A DNA stretch of 64,000 nucleotides from Brachypterus glaber (GCA_958510825.1 OY294051.1:26957265-27021264); one strand, 5' to 3'. Shown: positions 43,910-55,547, numbered from the stretch's first letter. Program-made: numbers and translations. The notes: generated from the letters alone by a model not told the origin.

Positions 43910-44955
43910 ACACTACTCTACAAAAAAAGATTTTTTTTATTTGCCGGGGACCTTTTAGTCGCGTCTGACTTGATGTGCTGATCTCGAAACCTTTTTTCGT
44001 TTTTCTCGATCAGCTTGTTTTTTGAGATATAGCGTTGTAGTAAAAAAAAATTAAGTTCTAATTATTTATTTTTTTGCCGTGGATTGGTTCTCTGTTAATA
44101 AGGCTCTAAGCCAAAAAAGCGGATTTAAAATATCTTTACTTGTTGGTTTTTTATAGGCTTCTAAATTTAAAAAATCAGATTTTTTCGCATTTTTTCGATA
44201 TATTTTTATATAAATACTAAAGATATTACTCTAATTTTTATACGCAATACTAATACTAATACTAATATGTACGGTTTATAAAAATTAAAAAAGTTTTAGA
44301 TTTAATCCAGTGACGGAGATTTTACCGGGGGTTATCGAAAAAAAAACGAAAAATTTTGTGTTTTATTTATTTTTAGAAGAGCAACACAATAATTTAAATT
44401 TATTATGAAAAAAGCAAAACGAAAAATTAAAAATAAACTTTTTCTCTTTGCTTTAAAACATAAAAATAACATTAAATAAACATTAAATAAACATTAAATA
44501 ATTCAAAATAATGTTGTTCTGCTTTCAGTAACTCCCCGTAAAATCTCCGTTATCGTTTTTACAAACCTCACATGTGTGTTAGTGTTGCTTATAAAAATCA
44601 GAGCCATATCTTTAGTATTTATATAAAAATTTCATGAAAATATAGCGAAAAAATACGAAAAAAATCTTTTTTTTTTAATTTAGAAGCCTATAAAAAAACG
44701 AATAAATATATTTGAAATCCGCTTTTTTTTTGCTCAGAGCCCTATTAATAGAAAACTAATCCACCACAAAAAAAAATTAATTAGAACTTTTTTTTTTACT
44801 AAAACTATAAACTATAAGTAAAAAAACACTGTGCGCTATATCTTAAAAAAACGAGCTGACCGAGAAAAACGGAAAAAGTTCCGAAATCAGCGCATCAAAT
44901 ATAGCCAGATGCAACTAAAATGGTGTCAGCAAATTTTTGAGTGTTGAGCAGTGTA
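43910..44955. mobile_element. Family G, intact 1.05-kb fold-back
   Basis: ACACTACTCTACAAAAAAAG is mirrored by GAGTGTTGAGCAGTGT. The arms are about 430 bp, with landmarks CGATCAGC, GAGATATAGCG, GGCTCTAAGCC and TTTTTTCGCATTTTTTCG. The centre includes CCAGTGACGGAGATTTTACC. Partial copies are at 19771, 29088/31195 and 59148. Confidence 0.85.
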
Positions 44956-45061
44956 ATTATTATAATTGGAAATTGATAATTGATAATTATAATTGATCTC
45001 AAATTATTTTTATTCACCTACTTCTTTGAGCAAAGTTTTTTTTTGCAAAAATTTTACCACT

Positions 45062-45215
45062 TAACGCACTCGCCCGAGTTAACACGTTGACATAGGTTGG
45101 CTCTCTTTCGCTTACCCTAGTTAATTCGGGTGGACTTATATTTTGTATTGCCGATCAGATTTCAACCGAATATACTCACCAACTATTAGCCAAAGTTAAC
45201 TCGAGTGGGCAAAAT
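45062..45215. repeat. Palindrome around two TTAA sites
   Basis: CGCACTCGCCCGAGTTAAC near 45065 pairs with GTTAACTCGAGTGGGC near 45195-45210. CACGTTGACATAGG follows the left TTAA, as in other TTAA elements here, but the right end does not match, so an element call is not secure. Confidence 0.5.
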
Positions 45216-45219
45216 TTGC

Positions 45220-46590
45220 CCCCCTTTGGTATTTTTTAAAAATCTTTTTCAACATTACTTGTTATTGCCCTTCAGGGTAGACTAAAAATTAAGAAAGGAA
45301 AACTTGGTGAAAAATAAACCACTTATCTGAAAAAACTGGTACATAGAGCGGTTAACGTGACATCGGGGAAGGGGGCAGTGCCTGTGTGACACTTTGTGAA
45401 AGGGGGAACGGTGGTGGTCAAAATGACGAAAAACAGGGAGACGTCCCCTTTGGGTGATTTGAATATTACTGGAAATTTTTGATAACTTATAACTGTTAGT
45501 AACTTTTCGACTACACACTTATAGTAACTCTTTGACTGTATACTGATAGTAACTTTTTGACTCTACACTGATGGATATTTTGCCAAATAATAATACGTAT
45601 TGTTATGTACATGTGGTACCGCATGTTTTAGTATAGACTTGTTTGTATAATATACACAATTTATGGTTTAATATACGACGCATCGCCACAGTTTATACAA
45701 TATACAGCTCTTTAAAAAACAACTCTGAAATGATTTTTAGTAAAAAATATTTAGTACAGTACACAAACATAAATACTAAACACATTATGTTGAAATATTA
45801 AATATAACTACATTTGGTTTGGACTTTTTTGCATCTCGTTTTTACAACTATCACCGTCTGTTGGTGGTCAGAAGTTACAGTCTCGGTCTTTTGTGCTGAA
45901 GATACCGGGTTCGATACTCTGTTTCGGGCGGAGTAAAAGAGAGAGAGCAAGAGAGAGGGAGAGAAATGGAGAGAGAGAGAGAAAGAGAGATCGAGAGCTT
46001 TTAAATATGGCCGCCGTTGAACTTCTATATTAATTTATTAAAATTTAATCTATGTTTAGGAAATTACAATTTTTAAAACTAACCCCCAGAGAAAATTATT
46101 ATTTTTAAAAATTCAGTATTTTCCTTACTGTGTTACAAGTAAAAATGTTTCTTACAGTTTTGCATTTTATAAACTTCTTAAAACCTTTTCAGTAGAAGTA
46201 ACTTATTTAGAAAAAGTTACAGCCAGTTTTTAATGTAATTTTTAATTAACTTTTGTAGTTTTTACAGAGGCTTAATTAATTTTTGTACTTTATAAATGTA
46301 ACGTTTTTATGTCTGTGCTTTCCTTTTGAGCTCTTATATAATACCTACATAAGTCTTGCCAGTTTAGTTAAAACATTAAAATTTTACAATAAAAAAGCAT
46401 TTTGGTGCGATAAAACTATCTACTGCAAAAACCTTAACCCTCTATACTAGGGTGGAGCGAAAAATTGCCTTTATTATAGAACATAACCTGAAATTTTTTT
46501 CAATTTTTTTGGAAGTCGTTTTGATTCTCCTTGAAATAAATCAAAATTTAAGAAGTCCAAAATAATTGAAAAAAATTACTGGTCATGGCC
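45220..46590. other. No gene; (GA)n tract and repeat scraps
   Basis: A GA-rich microsatellite lies at about 45937-45998. GTGACACTTTGTGAAAGGGG near 45388 resembles the interior of a common insect repeat. AGGGTGGAGCGAAAAATTG near 46450 recurs as AGGGTGGAACGAAAATTG near 59980. Confidence 0.55.
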
Positions 46591-46850
46591 TATTATTAAG
46601 GCCTCTGGATAAATTCAAAAAAATAAATAAACATAAACTTATTGCCCTTATTAAAACTAGTATACATGCAAAAGCTCATCGCTCTAGCTTAAATGGTACA
46701 ACTCGGGTACCATTAATTAAAAACCTTCTTTTTATTACAATCTTAAAGGGCCGTAGCTCCCTTAGGGCTCATTTACGGACCAACCTTTATAGGAACTTTT
46801 TAATATTTTTGGATTTAAATTTTGGCATGTCAATTATTGATAATGCAATA
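46590..46850 (+). mobile_element. F2-related right half
   Basis: CCTCTGGATAAATTC, GTATACATGCAAAAGCTC and GGGCTCATTTACGGACC, then GGCATGTCAATTATTGATAA, match the right half of 34273-35005. The 110-codon frame over 46566-46898 is read-through of this arm. Confidence 0.75.
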
Positions 46851-46908
46851 TACCTGTTCCAAATTTTAAATCGATACCTTAGGTCGTTTAAAAGTTAAAT
46901 GCACTGTA

Positions 46909-48087
46909 GGGGGAGATACTCTCGAATGGGACACTTTTTTTAAACGGCTGCCAAATTTTTTATTTTCAATCTTTTATACGTATTTTTATTTTAGTTATCA
47001 TATTTGGAAGTAAAAGAACACCGTCCAAGTGTTAAACCTGAATAAAATTTATTTTTACCAAGACTACAAGCATTTTAAGAAAAAACGTAACTTTTCCCAT
47101 TCAAGAACACGATTTGGACAAAAATACAAACTTGCTATTAAAGACAACAAATAACAAAAAATAGCTGTTAAAATGTTGTTTTTACCTAGAATTTACTTTA
47201 AGTAATTTTCACAAACTTTGATTCATGTTTTCCTAAATCAATATTACATCTCAGTTTGTTTTGAGTTCTAACTGTTGCAAATTGTTGTATGGGTAGTACC
47301 CTAGACACTTTCTGTCCTTTTAGATTAATTTCTTAATTAAAAGAGATGAATAGAAATGAAATATGCCATAAAATAGTTGTCCCATTCAAGGAAACGAAAT
47401 TTGTCCCATTCAAGAATACTAACAATATTATTAAAAAAAAATAGGCTAAAAATATTTAGTTTTATTTATAATATTCGATTTTTTGGTATATGTTTCGTGT
47501 TGTTCTAGACTATTACATAAACCAAATTCAAGCAGTTTCCTTTTGCCTTTCGTCAATGATATATCTTTTAAAATTATTAAAAAAATGACTTTTGACTTAG
47601 TAAAACTGACTTATTAAATTTTTTAAAAACCCAGCTGCCTAAAGTTTCCATTTCGTATTATTTTTTAACTGCGCATCTAGGGCGATCTAATCATTACATT
47701 ACATGACATTTTTTTTTTTTTACATTACATTTTGTTTAACCTCGTACTATTCTACTTAATTAAGCATCCCCTAAGTCCAGGACTTGTGTGGGCTAGTAGT
47801 AGAGGGAACCACCGGCTTTAATTGACTTTCGAACCAATTTATAGGGAGTGTCCGCTTCACTTACGCCTTCACCAAATTTCAATTATTAATTAACTGAAAA
47901 AGGCAAATCGGCGCCGGTGAGAATCGAACTCACGCTATTTTGGGTAGTAAACTCGTCAAATACGACGCGGTAGTCCACTACACCAATCCTCCCATATTTG
48001 GTAATAAAAACCAAAAATTACGAAGCATAGTTCAGAAACAGGCACTGTCCCATTCAATAATATGTCCCACTCATAGTAATCTCCCCC
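46909..48087. mobile_element. TA element with GGGGGAGAT ends, interrupted by a SINE
   Basis: TA-GGGGGAGATACTCTCG and AGTAATCTCCCCC-TA are the ends. GAATGGGACA or its inverse recurs at both ends and internally near 47395, 47412 and 48045. Without the SINE it would be about 0.87 kb. No transposase was found. Confidence 0.8.
47685..48000 (-). mobile_element. tRNA-derived SINE (minus strand)
   Basis: On the minus strand from about 47993 the sequence reads GGGAGGATTGGTGTAGTGG (A-box-like), then GTGAGTTCGATTCTCAC, a perfect T-arm containing a B box, at about 47921-47937. The acceptor ends do not pair and the anticodon region is poor, so it is not a working tRNA. A body with GGTTCCCTCTACTAC follows, then a tail of T/A runs and TTACA-type repeats near 47690-47735. 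The tail and head together indicate a short interspersed element. Confidence 0.75.
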
Positions 48088-48089
48088 TA

Positions 48090-49055
48090 AAATTTAAAAT
48101 AATAACACTGTATACAAAATAGAAAAAATTTTTATTGTGAACTATGAAAATTCGGTTATTAACGTATGTTCAAAACGACATATTTAACTGTATACACAGT
48201 GGCCCAAGTAACACTAAAAACCTCGCTAAAAACTTTGGAATTAGTATACCCTAGATTGTTTAATGTCTATGCTTAAATTCTTAACGAGTTAAAGCCCTTT
48301 AATTTAAAGGCGTCTTTTAATTTACGTATAGTCTATTACTCCAAGTCTCCAAGTTAATCACACGTTTTAATTTGATAACAGCACATACGTGCTTGAAAAT
48401 CATCGAACTGCAAACTATTTAGACGACATTAACACTAATTAATTAACAAGCCGTGAAGATATGTCGTGCTTTGCATTCTATAGTATATACTCTTTGCAGT
48501 GAATTAGACCAGGCGGTATCTGTTTCAAAACACCCATGTTTGGGTAAATCGGATAGTATCCTACATTTTTGGATCAATGGGTCCAGAATATCACTAGAAA
48601 TGATAATTTCACTATGCGCATAAAATAAACCAAGGGCTTCACTTTTTATTTAACAAAATGTTGCAAAATCGAAAAGAAATTATTTTTTTTCTCCTTTTCG
48701 TTCATATATCTCTGGAACTATTCATTTCAGACAAATATTGAAGAGGTAAAAAAGTTAAGTAATTGAATTATACATGATAAAATTAATCGCAAATAAAAAA
48801 AAAATTATAATAATTATTATTGCAAAAATAGTAAAAAAATCCATTTTTTTTGGGAATTTTTTTCGGATACTTAAAGTATACGTAAGACCTGCAAAATTGG
48901 CCCAAGAAAACTTTATAGTGTGCTGAATTATCACACCAAATTTCATCAAAATCGATCCGATAGGTTTGCGTTACGTAATACTTGAACATTCCCTTGGATA
49001 CTTGAAAATTATACATATAGAATTTAATCGTTTACTGGAATAACTGATATTAAAA
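48090..49055. other. No gene; T-family end fragment
   Basis: ACAAGCCGTGAAGATATGTC at 48448 is a T terminus without the rest of the element. Other sequence is unassigned. Confidence 0.5.
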
Positions 49056-49954
49056 AAATATATATTTAAAAAATTAAATAAAACTCACATCGTGGGCTTT
49101 TACGCAAGGTTTATAGAAAATCTCACTGGTAAAATTTAATCACATATAGAAGAGAGCTTAAACTTTCAAATGCTTTTTGAAAAATTAAAATTCGTTAATA
49201 GGGCTCTGTACAACTAGAATTATGAAACAGAAGACGTCTACCCTATCTCTATCGCATTTGTGCACGGCACGCCACTACCAACTTAAATAAATTAAAAAAA
49301 TATTGCATTTTTTTCAATTTTATCAACAATTACCGTTGATTTTTGTAAATAAAGCTAAAGAAATTAATATTTTTTGCTAAGAAATAAAACTGATGATTTA
49401 ATAGTAAAATAAAGAAAGAAATATAAATCCTATTAATTGTTCTTAGGTTGGTTGCTTAATCTGTTTATTTATTTACAAAACATAACCTCAAATATGAAAA
49501 GGTAAATATGAATTTATTTAATGTTTACCATATTTATTATTAACTATATATTATTATATATTTTAATATCGTTACCAGTTTCTACATTTCAAGAAATTAA
49601 TTTTATGACGAGCGTTATTTCTATTATAGCTACCAAAATGCCAAGATATTTTTACAAGGGTTGCAAAAGTCCAAACGAATTTCGCATAGGCTTTAAATCT
49701 AAGGTATACAGAAAGAACTTACCTTTGGTAAACAATATTTAAATATCAAAACTCGTAAAAGTACTATAATAGTCAATAAAAACACAATATTTAGTAAAAG
49801 ACACAAAAAACTGAAATCAAAACAATATCAAACGCAGCTCACACAAAGAAAATGGCGTTACTGACAGTGCAGCCAACATAAAACCTAGGAGATTTTTTTT
49901 TATTTATGTTGGTGATATTACTTCTATCCTTTTTGGGTAGAACTTTTGTCCCTG

Positions 49955-50420
49955 TCTATTCTAAATGGAGAAATCTCCATTAGGAGATGCTAGGCACTTT
50001 TTAAACATTTGTCGAATTTTTGAACTTATAAACAATTAGAATAGGTTTACGAATTTTTAGATGAATTTGCTTTTTTCTTTAATATATATTGAAAGTACTC
50101 GAAAATACGCTTCTTTTGAAAAAAGAATTATGATGATTCGTTCATTAGTTTCAAAGTTATGATCGTTTGTACTGACCGCCATTTAGTTTCAGTGTAAATG
50201 GCGGTCAACTTTGAACGATCATAACTTCTAAACTTATGAACGAATTATCATAATTTTTTTTCAAAAGAAGCATCTTTCCGAGTACTTTCAATACATATTT
50301 AAAAAAAAAACAAATTCATCTAAAAATTCATAAAGTTATTCTAATTGTTTATAAGCGCAAAAATTAGATAAATGTTTAAACAAGTGCCTAGGCTCTCCTA
50401 TTTATCGGATTTTAATTTTT
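49955..50420. mobile_element. Inner 0.46-kb fold-back
   Basis: GCTAGGCACTTTTTAAACAT mirrors ATGTTTAAACAAGTGCCTAGG, TTTTTAGATGAATTTG mirrors CAAATTCATCTAAAAA, and GACCGCCATTTA mirrors TAAATGGCGGTC at the centre (about 50168-50215). Confidence 0.85.
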
Positions 50421-50451
50421 CAAAAAGCATTTGAAAGTTTCAGATTAATCC

Positions 50452-50483
50452 CTGAAGATGTCTCTAGTAGTAAGAGACGAAAC
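50452..50483 (+). ncRNA. Hammerhead-like ribozyme core (degenerate)
   Basis: CTGAAGA (50452-50458), one unpaired T, a five-base stem GTCTC/GAGAC around the nine-base loop TAGTAGTAA, then GAAAC (50479-50483) and GTCGG. The geometry is identical to 38776-38807 although the stem and loop differ, so pairing was maintained while sequence changed. The extra base before stem II and the missing stem I partner argue against activity. Confidence 0.4.
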
Positions 50484-51132
50484 GTCGGAAAGTGAAAATC
50501 CATTAACACGGTCTAAACCCGAAAGTGAAAATTCTTTAGTTTGAGCTCTCTTCTATATGTGATTAAATTTTCCCAGTGGAATTTTCTTAATAAACCTTGC
50601 GTAAAAGCCCACGATGTGAGTTTTATTTATCTTTTTAAATAATTTTTTTAAATATCAGTTATTCTAGTAAACGATTAAAATATAAAATATCCAATGATTT
50701 AAAATATTTGAAATTTTAATATTTTATCTACCTATAAACATTTTAATTTAAATGTCCAAACTGTAAAACTTTTGCTGTTTCCCAATTTCTTCCAGTTTTT
50801 ACTTTGGTAAATAGCGGTAAAAAAACACTTCATTTTTCCCACCCTTTGGGCAGGTATATTTACCGGTTTTTACCGGTAAATACCCTGTCCGAGTTTTTCC
50901 TGAAAATCCCGGGGTTTTGCCAGCCCTGAAGGTTGAAGTACTGGTAGATAACATCACCGGAAATCTACTCCAAGTATATGTATTATTTAGAAAAAAATCA
51001 AAAACTAAATTTTCACAATTTTTTTTGTAAGAAAACCCTATCGAAATATATTTAAAATTTTTTTTCTTCTACTATAAAATATTTTAAAAAGTGTAATTTT
51101 TTGTATGTCCCCTTCCTCTATTTCAGAAATAA

Positions 51133-51343
51133 TGTACAGAAAAAAAGGATTCCTTGAACCAATTTCGGTATGTTCAAAGCCATATTCTCTTGTTTCAAGG
51201 CTAGCATTTCCAAAGCAAAGTCAATGTCCTTTTATAAAGAGCACGAGTCAATGCAGATCTTTATTCAAGGATACTGACTTCAGTTCAGAAAATCTAGCCT
51301 TAAAACAAGAAAATATAGCTTTTCAAGGTATTCTTTTTTCTGT
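51133..51343. mobile_element. Diverged relative of the 266-bp TA MITE
   Basis: CAGAAAAAAAGGATTCCTTG and GTATTCTTTTTTCTGTG form the ends. Internal blocks such as ATGTTCAAAGCCATATTCTC and GTCAATGTCC match 14615-14880. The 80-codon frame across it is an artefact. Confidence 0.75.
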
Positions 51344-51349
51344 GTGAGA

Positions 51350-52036
51350 GTTAAAATTATGAAAAAAATTATGGGGAAAATTATGAATTACCAGATATCT
51401 GAATTTTTCAATAATTAAGAGGAAATTTCATTCTAAAAATGCGAAGAGTATCGTATTAAATATTACAATTAACTGGAGGCTTATTAAGCAAATATTTGAT
51501 ATTATAAACAGTTTCTGTACGTAAACATTTAATTAATAATTAAGTTTATAATTTTATTATAGATTCTATAAATTTAATTTTTTTACTTCAAACGAATATC
51601 AGATACATGACTAATTCCACGTCAACTAGCACCACTACCCGAAACTCATTTCTCCGATTTTGCTGAAATTTTGCATATCCCCATAACTTAGTGTTTCTAT
51701 ACCCCAATTAATGGCGTTTCTCGAAAAAATCGTTGGTTGCCGAGATATTAGGGTGGGTCATTTTTTGCCTTTTTCAAAATCCAAGATTTTTTAAATATCA
51801 CATATTTTTTTATCAGGGTAATTAATTTGTAATAACTCAACTTCTATTGAAGATAGAGATTTTATTCGTATGGATTTAAATATCTAATAAGTTCGATTAA
51901 AGAGTTTTTACGTTATTTTTTTAGCTGGTGACAAAAAAATACATTTAAATTTAAAATATTCTTCAAATGCTTTATAAAAGAGAAGCTTTAGTAGATAAGT
52001 TTGATATTTCAACAGATTTTTTTTTTGTTGACGGGT
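51350..52036. other. No gene recognised
   Basis: CCGAGATATTAGGGTGGGTC near 51738 is typical of insect repeat interiors. No second copy was identified here. Confidence 0.4.
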
Positions 52037-52037
52037 T

Positions 52038-53201
52038 GACTGCCACTTGTACCTTTTACCAGCGAGCCACAATGGGCCAGAAATTAGAAAAAATTGACAA
52101 AAATCTGAATTTTGTGTACTTATATTTTCGATACCGCTGATTTCGAATATTATAGTGAAAAAAGTGAATAAAAACTTTTCCGCGCGTTTTTACAATAAAA
52201 TTTTCTATTACTACCTACTAGAACATTTTAAATATAGTTACTTAGGGATTAAATATTTAAAAGCAATTATAGCATATTTCCAATTCTATTGGAGTTTTAG
52301 CCTAACGTTTCATATTTTCATCCTTAATCCAGTCCCATTTTCAATCCTTAGCCTTTTTTTCTTAAAAAATTAGACACCTGTTTCCAAAATATACCTATAA
52401 AATTAATACAATTGAATTCCTCAATCAGGAAATTGAAAAAATATTTAAATAAAGTTTTTTCAAAAACGTGCCATTTCGGGGTAACTTTTTTTTCATATTT
52501 TGATAGTACCATGTGTTGGGAAAAAAGCATCTAAAAAAAAACCTGGGCGATTTTAAGCGTTTGTTTTTTTTTCAATCGAAAATTACTACTTTTTCTCCTG
52601 TTCTCAAGTTAAACTGTCTTATTGGTAGAGTAAAACATATTTTAAAAATAAAATTTATTGATTTTGAGCATACATGGGGATAAAACAAGTCATTAATTTA
52701 ATCTGGAAAATTAGTGCTTCTCGCAGTATGGCGCATAACCTTGAAACCTAAATTATTACAAGAATCAACCTTTTTTTATTTTTTACATTTGTATGGACTA
52801 TATCATATTTAGGGGCTTAATTATGAACATACGTTAGTAATAAATAATATAAATCAATTACGACAAGATCTTAAAATTCGAATCACCCTAACTTTTTGTC
52901 TATACCGAATTCTGAACTTTTAGGTATTGATTCATATAAAGGATCTTAAATGAAGCACACATACCAAATTTCAGCAAAATCGAAAATATAAAATAAAATA
53001 TGTTCCACCCTAGTGGCGCGGATTTTTTTGTCAGATTTTTTACTATGATATTCGAAATAAAATCAGCGGTATCGAAAACATAAGTACACAAAAATTCAGA
53101 TTTTTGTCATTTTTTTTTATTTCTGGCCCACTGTACGAGCGTCTACTGCCGCTGGAACAAAGGCAAGTTAATAATTTTGTTCTGGCAGTCAACCCGTTAA
53201 A
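52038..53201. repeat. Older palindrome interrupted by an element
   Basis: GACGGGTTGACTGCCA at about 52038-52053 pairs with TGGCAGTCAACCCGTT near 53185-53200. ACCAGCGAGC just before the inserted element and TACGAGCG plus GCCGCTGG just after it would form the apex of a stepped hairpin. Confidence 0.6.
52071..53136. mobile_element. 1.07-kb GGGCC-ended fold-back
   Basis: ATGGGCCAGAAATTAG and ATTTCTGGCCCACTGTA are the ends, with about 100-bp arms (GATACCGCTGATTTCGAAT versus ATTCGAAATAAAATCAGCGG). The interior has no coding support. Confidence 0.8.
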
Positions 53202-53630
53202 ATAAAATTACCCTTTTCCCCGTATCTTATTAAAGCTCATTACAAAGCCCATTGTCATAATGACTCAATTATGAAACCCAAATATTTTATGATGCAAATC
53301 AAAAAGAAAAATGACATTTTATTAAAAATGTTGCAAGCTTCGATTCTATGGTTGATAAATTGACCTTAATCTCTGTAACGCGTTTGAATACAGCGGACTG
53401 CTAATTAGCTTTTTTATTCGTTTAGCATGAAAAATTAAGCTATTAATAAGTTGAAACGGGGCTGTCCCCTAGGTCATAAATAACGAATGAGTTCGATTAG
53501 AGAAACGGTAAGGGCCGGGAGACACGCGAATTGTGTCACCGGAAATTTCGTTCATATAGTCCGATAAACCCGAAAAACTTTATTTGATTATTATCATTAT
53601 TTTTATTGCTTGCCTGTATAAGACAGGGTT
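53202..53630. other. Unassigned sequence
   Basis: This has moderate complexity and lower AT content than its surroundings (for example GGTAAGGGCCGGGAGACACG near 53508). No gene or repeat was recognised. Confidence 0.4.
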
Positions 53631-53633
53631 ATT

Positions 53634-54282
53634 CAAAAATAAATTCGAGAAATTTAAGAGGTGATTCTACGTTAAAAAATATGAAAAAAAGTTCCTTTAA
53701 AGGTTGTTCCGGAAATTTGCCCTAAGGGAACTGCGGCCCTTCGAAGCACCAATAAAATTTTAATGCTGCATGGCGATTCTTCATTTAAAACTAAGCAAAA
53801 AACTATTCTTTACCAAAACACCTAAATTTAATATTAAAGGAGTAATAGTCTTTTAAAAAGTAACATTTTTAGTGGTACAAAATGTTACTTCCTCTTAATT
53901 GCATTTTTTTAAAAAGGTTGCTCCTACAGTGTTACACTATATGACATTTTTTATGTATTTTTACTCAAGGAATCTATATTTTTTACCAAAAATCCAAAAA
54001 AAAAATACATAAAAAAGTTTGGGGCAAAACTGTGTTAAGCCTCACATATTTTGTCCGTCTAGGCACGCCTCTGGATAAATTTAAAAAAAAAATAAATTAA
54101 CATAAACTTATTGCCCTTATTAATACTAGTATACGTGCAAAAGCTCGTCGCTCTAGTTTAAAGGGTACAAAAGTTATTAATTAAAAACATTATTTTTATT
54201 GCAATTTTAAAGAACTTTTTTTCATATTTTTTAACGTAGAATCACCTCTTAAATTTCTCGAACTTATTTCTGAATAACCCTG
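53634..54282. mobile_element. F2 fold-back element, copy 2 (649 bp)
   Basis: CAGGGTTATTCAAAAATAAA and TTATTTCTGAATAACCCTG-TA are the ends. It has a single TTAA at GAGAAATTTAAGAGG and so serves as an empty site for the MITE at 17010. Confidence 0.85.
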
Positions 54283-54289
54283 TATATAA

Positions 54290-54720
54290 GTACATATAAA
54301 TTAAGATTAAAAATCTAATAAATAATTAATTTTAATAAAATAAAATTCCCATTAATAAATTTAGTTCTAAAGACATGAAAAAAGACTATTATTTTAATAG
54401 GGAATTTTGGCGTAAATGATTAATATTAAACAAAAAATAAAATAAATTAAAATTCGTCAAAACCCATTATATTATAACAAACGTGGCATTAGTACATCAC
54501 TCAACGCACGCAATTATTAGCACGATTTTTAAATTAACAAAATATGGTTGTTCCTTCTCAATCTCTTACTTGCAGTTGTTCCCCATCCTGCACATCTCTG
54601 TGTAAGAATTTGCAGTTAAAAAAAATATGTTACGGGTAAATTTAAAGATTTAGATACATTTTCTATAAAACAGAAAAAAAAACGGGTTATATCAAATGAA
54701 TTTTATAATTTAAACTTATT
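54290..54720. other. Unassigned, possibly single-copy
   Basis: The part around 54480-54610 (CGTGGCATTAGTACATCACT, CTTGCAGTTGTTCCCCATCC) shows no partner in this window and no open frame of note. Confidence 0.4.
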
Positions 54721-54721
54721 A

Positions 54722-55547
54722 TTATACTATTCACAGCGCCTACGCTAGAATAGTATTATACGGTAGTTTAGAATTTTCAAAAATGTTCAAAAATCGTCAT
54801 AGACAAAAAATTCTTGGATACAAATTTGTTTCATGAAAAAAACAAGCAACTTTTTTTTTTGAAATGTCCGCCTGTCCGTCCGCCCGTCCTATCTCACGAT
54901 TTTTGTTAACACGATAACTCAAGAACGAATAATCCGATCGACTTTTTTTCAGAAAAAAATCAAGTTCTACGAGGGCAAGATTTCTATTGTTTTTGAAAGT
55001 AATCTCCCCAAAAACAAAAAAGTTGTGGGGGTTAAACTTTAAAAAAAATCGAAAAAGCTGAAAGAAAATTTTGATTGACGTAACTTTTTAAGAAAAAATT
55101 TCTTTTATTATAAGCATCAATTTACCAATTTTGAAAGTAATCCCCCAAAAACAAAAAAATTATGGGGGGTTAAACTTCGAAAAAAATCAAAAGAAGCTGA
55201 AATAAAATTTCGATTAACGAAACGTTTTTAAGAAAAATTATATTATTATAAGGATCAATTTTACCAATTTTTTAAAAGTCATCCCCAAGAACAAAAGTTA
55301 TGGGGGGTTAACATTTTAAAAAATTAAAAAAGTATCATTTTCATTTTTTTTTTAATTTTTTGTTTTTCAAAAAAAAATTTCAAAAATTTTTCGATTTTCA
55401 AAATAAGATCTTTAAAAAAAAATATGTTAATTTTATTCTTTTTTTAATTATTTTTTTTTAAGCACCTATTTGGGAAAATGCAATATACCATTTACTGTGA
55501 ATAGTATATAATGGAATGCGTAGCATTACATATCTTCACGGCTTGTT
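54722..55547 (-). mobile_element. T family element, copy 2 (inverted)
   Basis: The left end is TATACTATTCACAGCGCC-tACGCTAGAATAGTA, a stepped hairpin with AGCG/CGCT at its apex. The right end is GCATTACATATCTTCACGGC-TTGT. A GTCCGCCTGTCCGTCCGCCC tract is at about 54867. The interior has three diverged copies of an ACAAAAAAGTTGTGGGGG-type unit near 55010, 55150 and 55280. Confidence 0.8.

Larger units (their letters stand above)
49060..50640. mobile_element. Composite with outer arms and an inner fold-back
   Basis: AACTCACATCGTGGGCTTTT (about 49083) and its inverse (about 50605) mark outer arms that run through CACATATAGAAGAGAGC to GCATTTGAAAG. The right arm carries about 100 extra bases that include a hammerhead-like core. 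The inner fold-back spans about 49955-50420. The 73-codon frame at 49521-49742 lies between them; it starts with a hydrophobic stretch but has no supporting context. Confidence 0.65.

Noticed and set aside
43267..45450. Single large element bounded by GGACGTCCATAAATTATGTC and GAGACGTCCCC
   Set aside because: Both pieces look like fragments of the same known type of repeat in the same orientation, but each contains its own interior sequence. Independent fragments are more likely.
46566..46898. 110-codon frame
   Set aside because: It reads through the right half of an F2-related element whose other copies have no conserved frame.
47921..47995. Functional tRNA gene on the minus strand
   Set aside because: The T-arm is perfect, but the acceptor stem does not pair and the anticodon arm is poor. 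A SINE body and tail follow.
49521..49742. 73-codon frame with a signal-like N terminus
   Set aside because: The hydrophobic start is what AT-rich sequence often gives. There is no homologue, splice evidence or conserved copy in the window.
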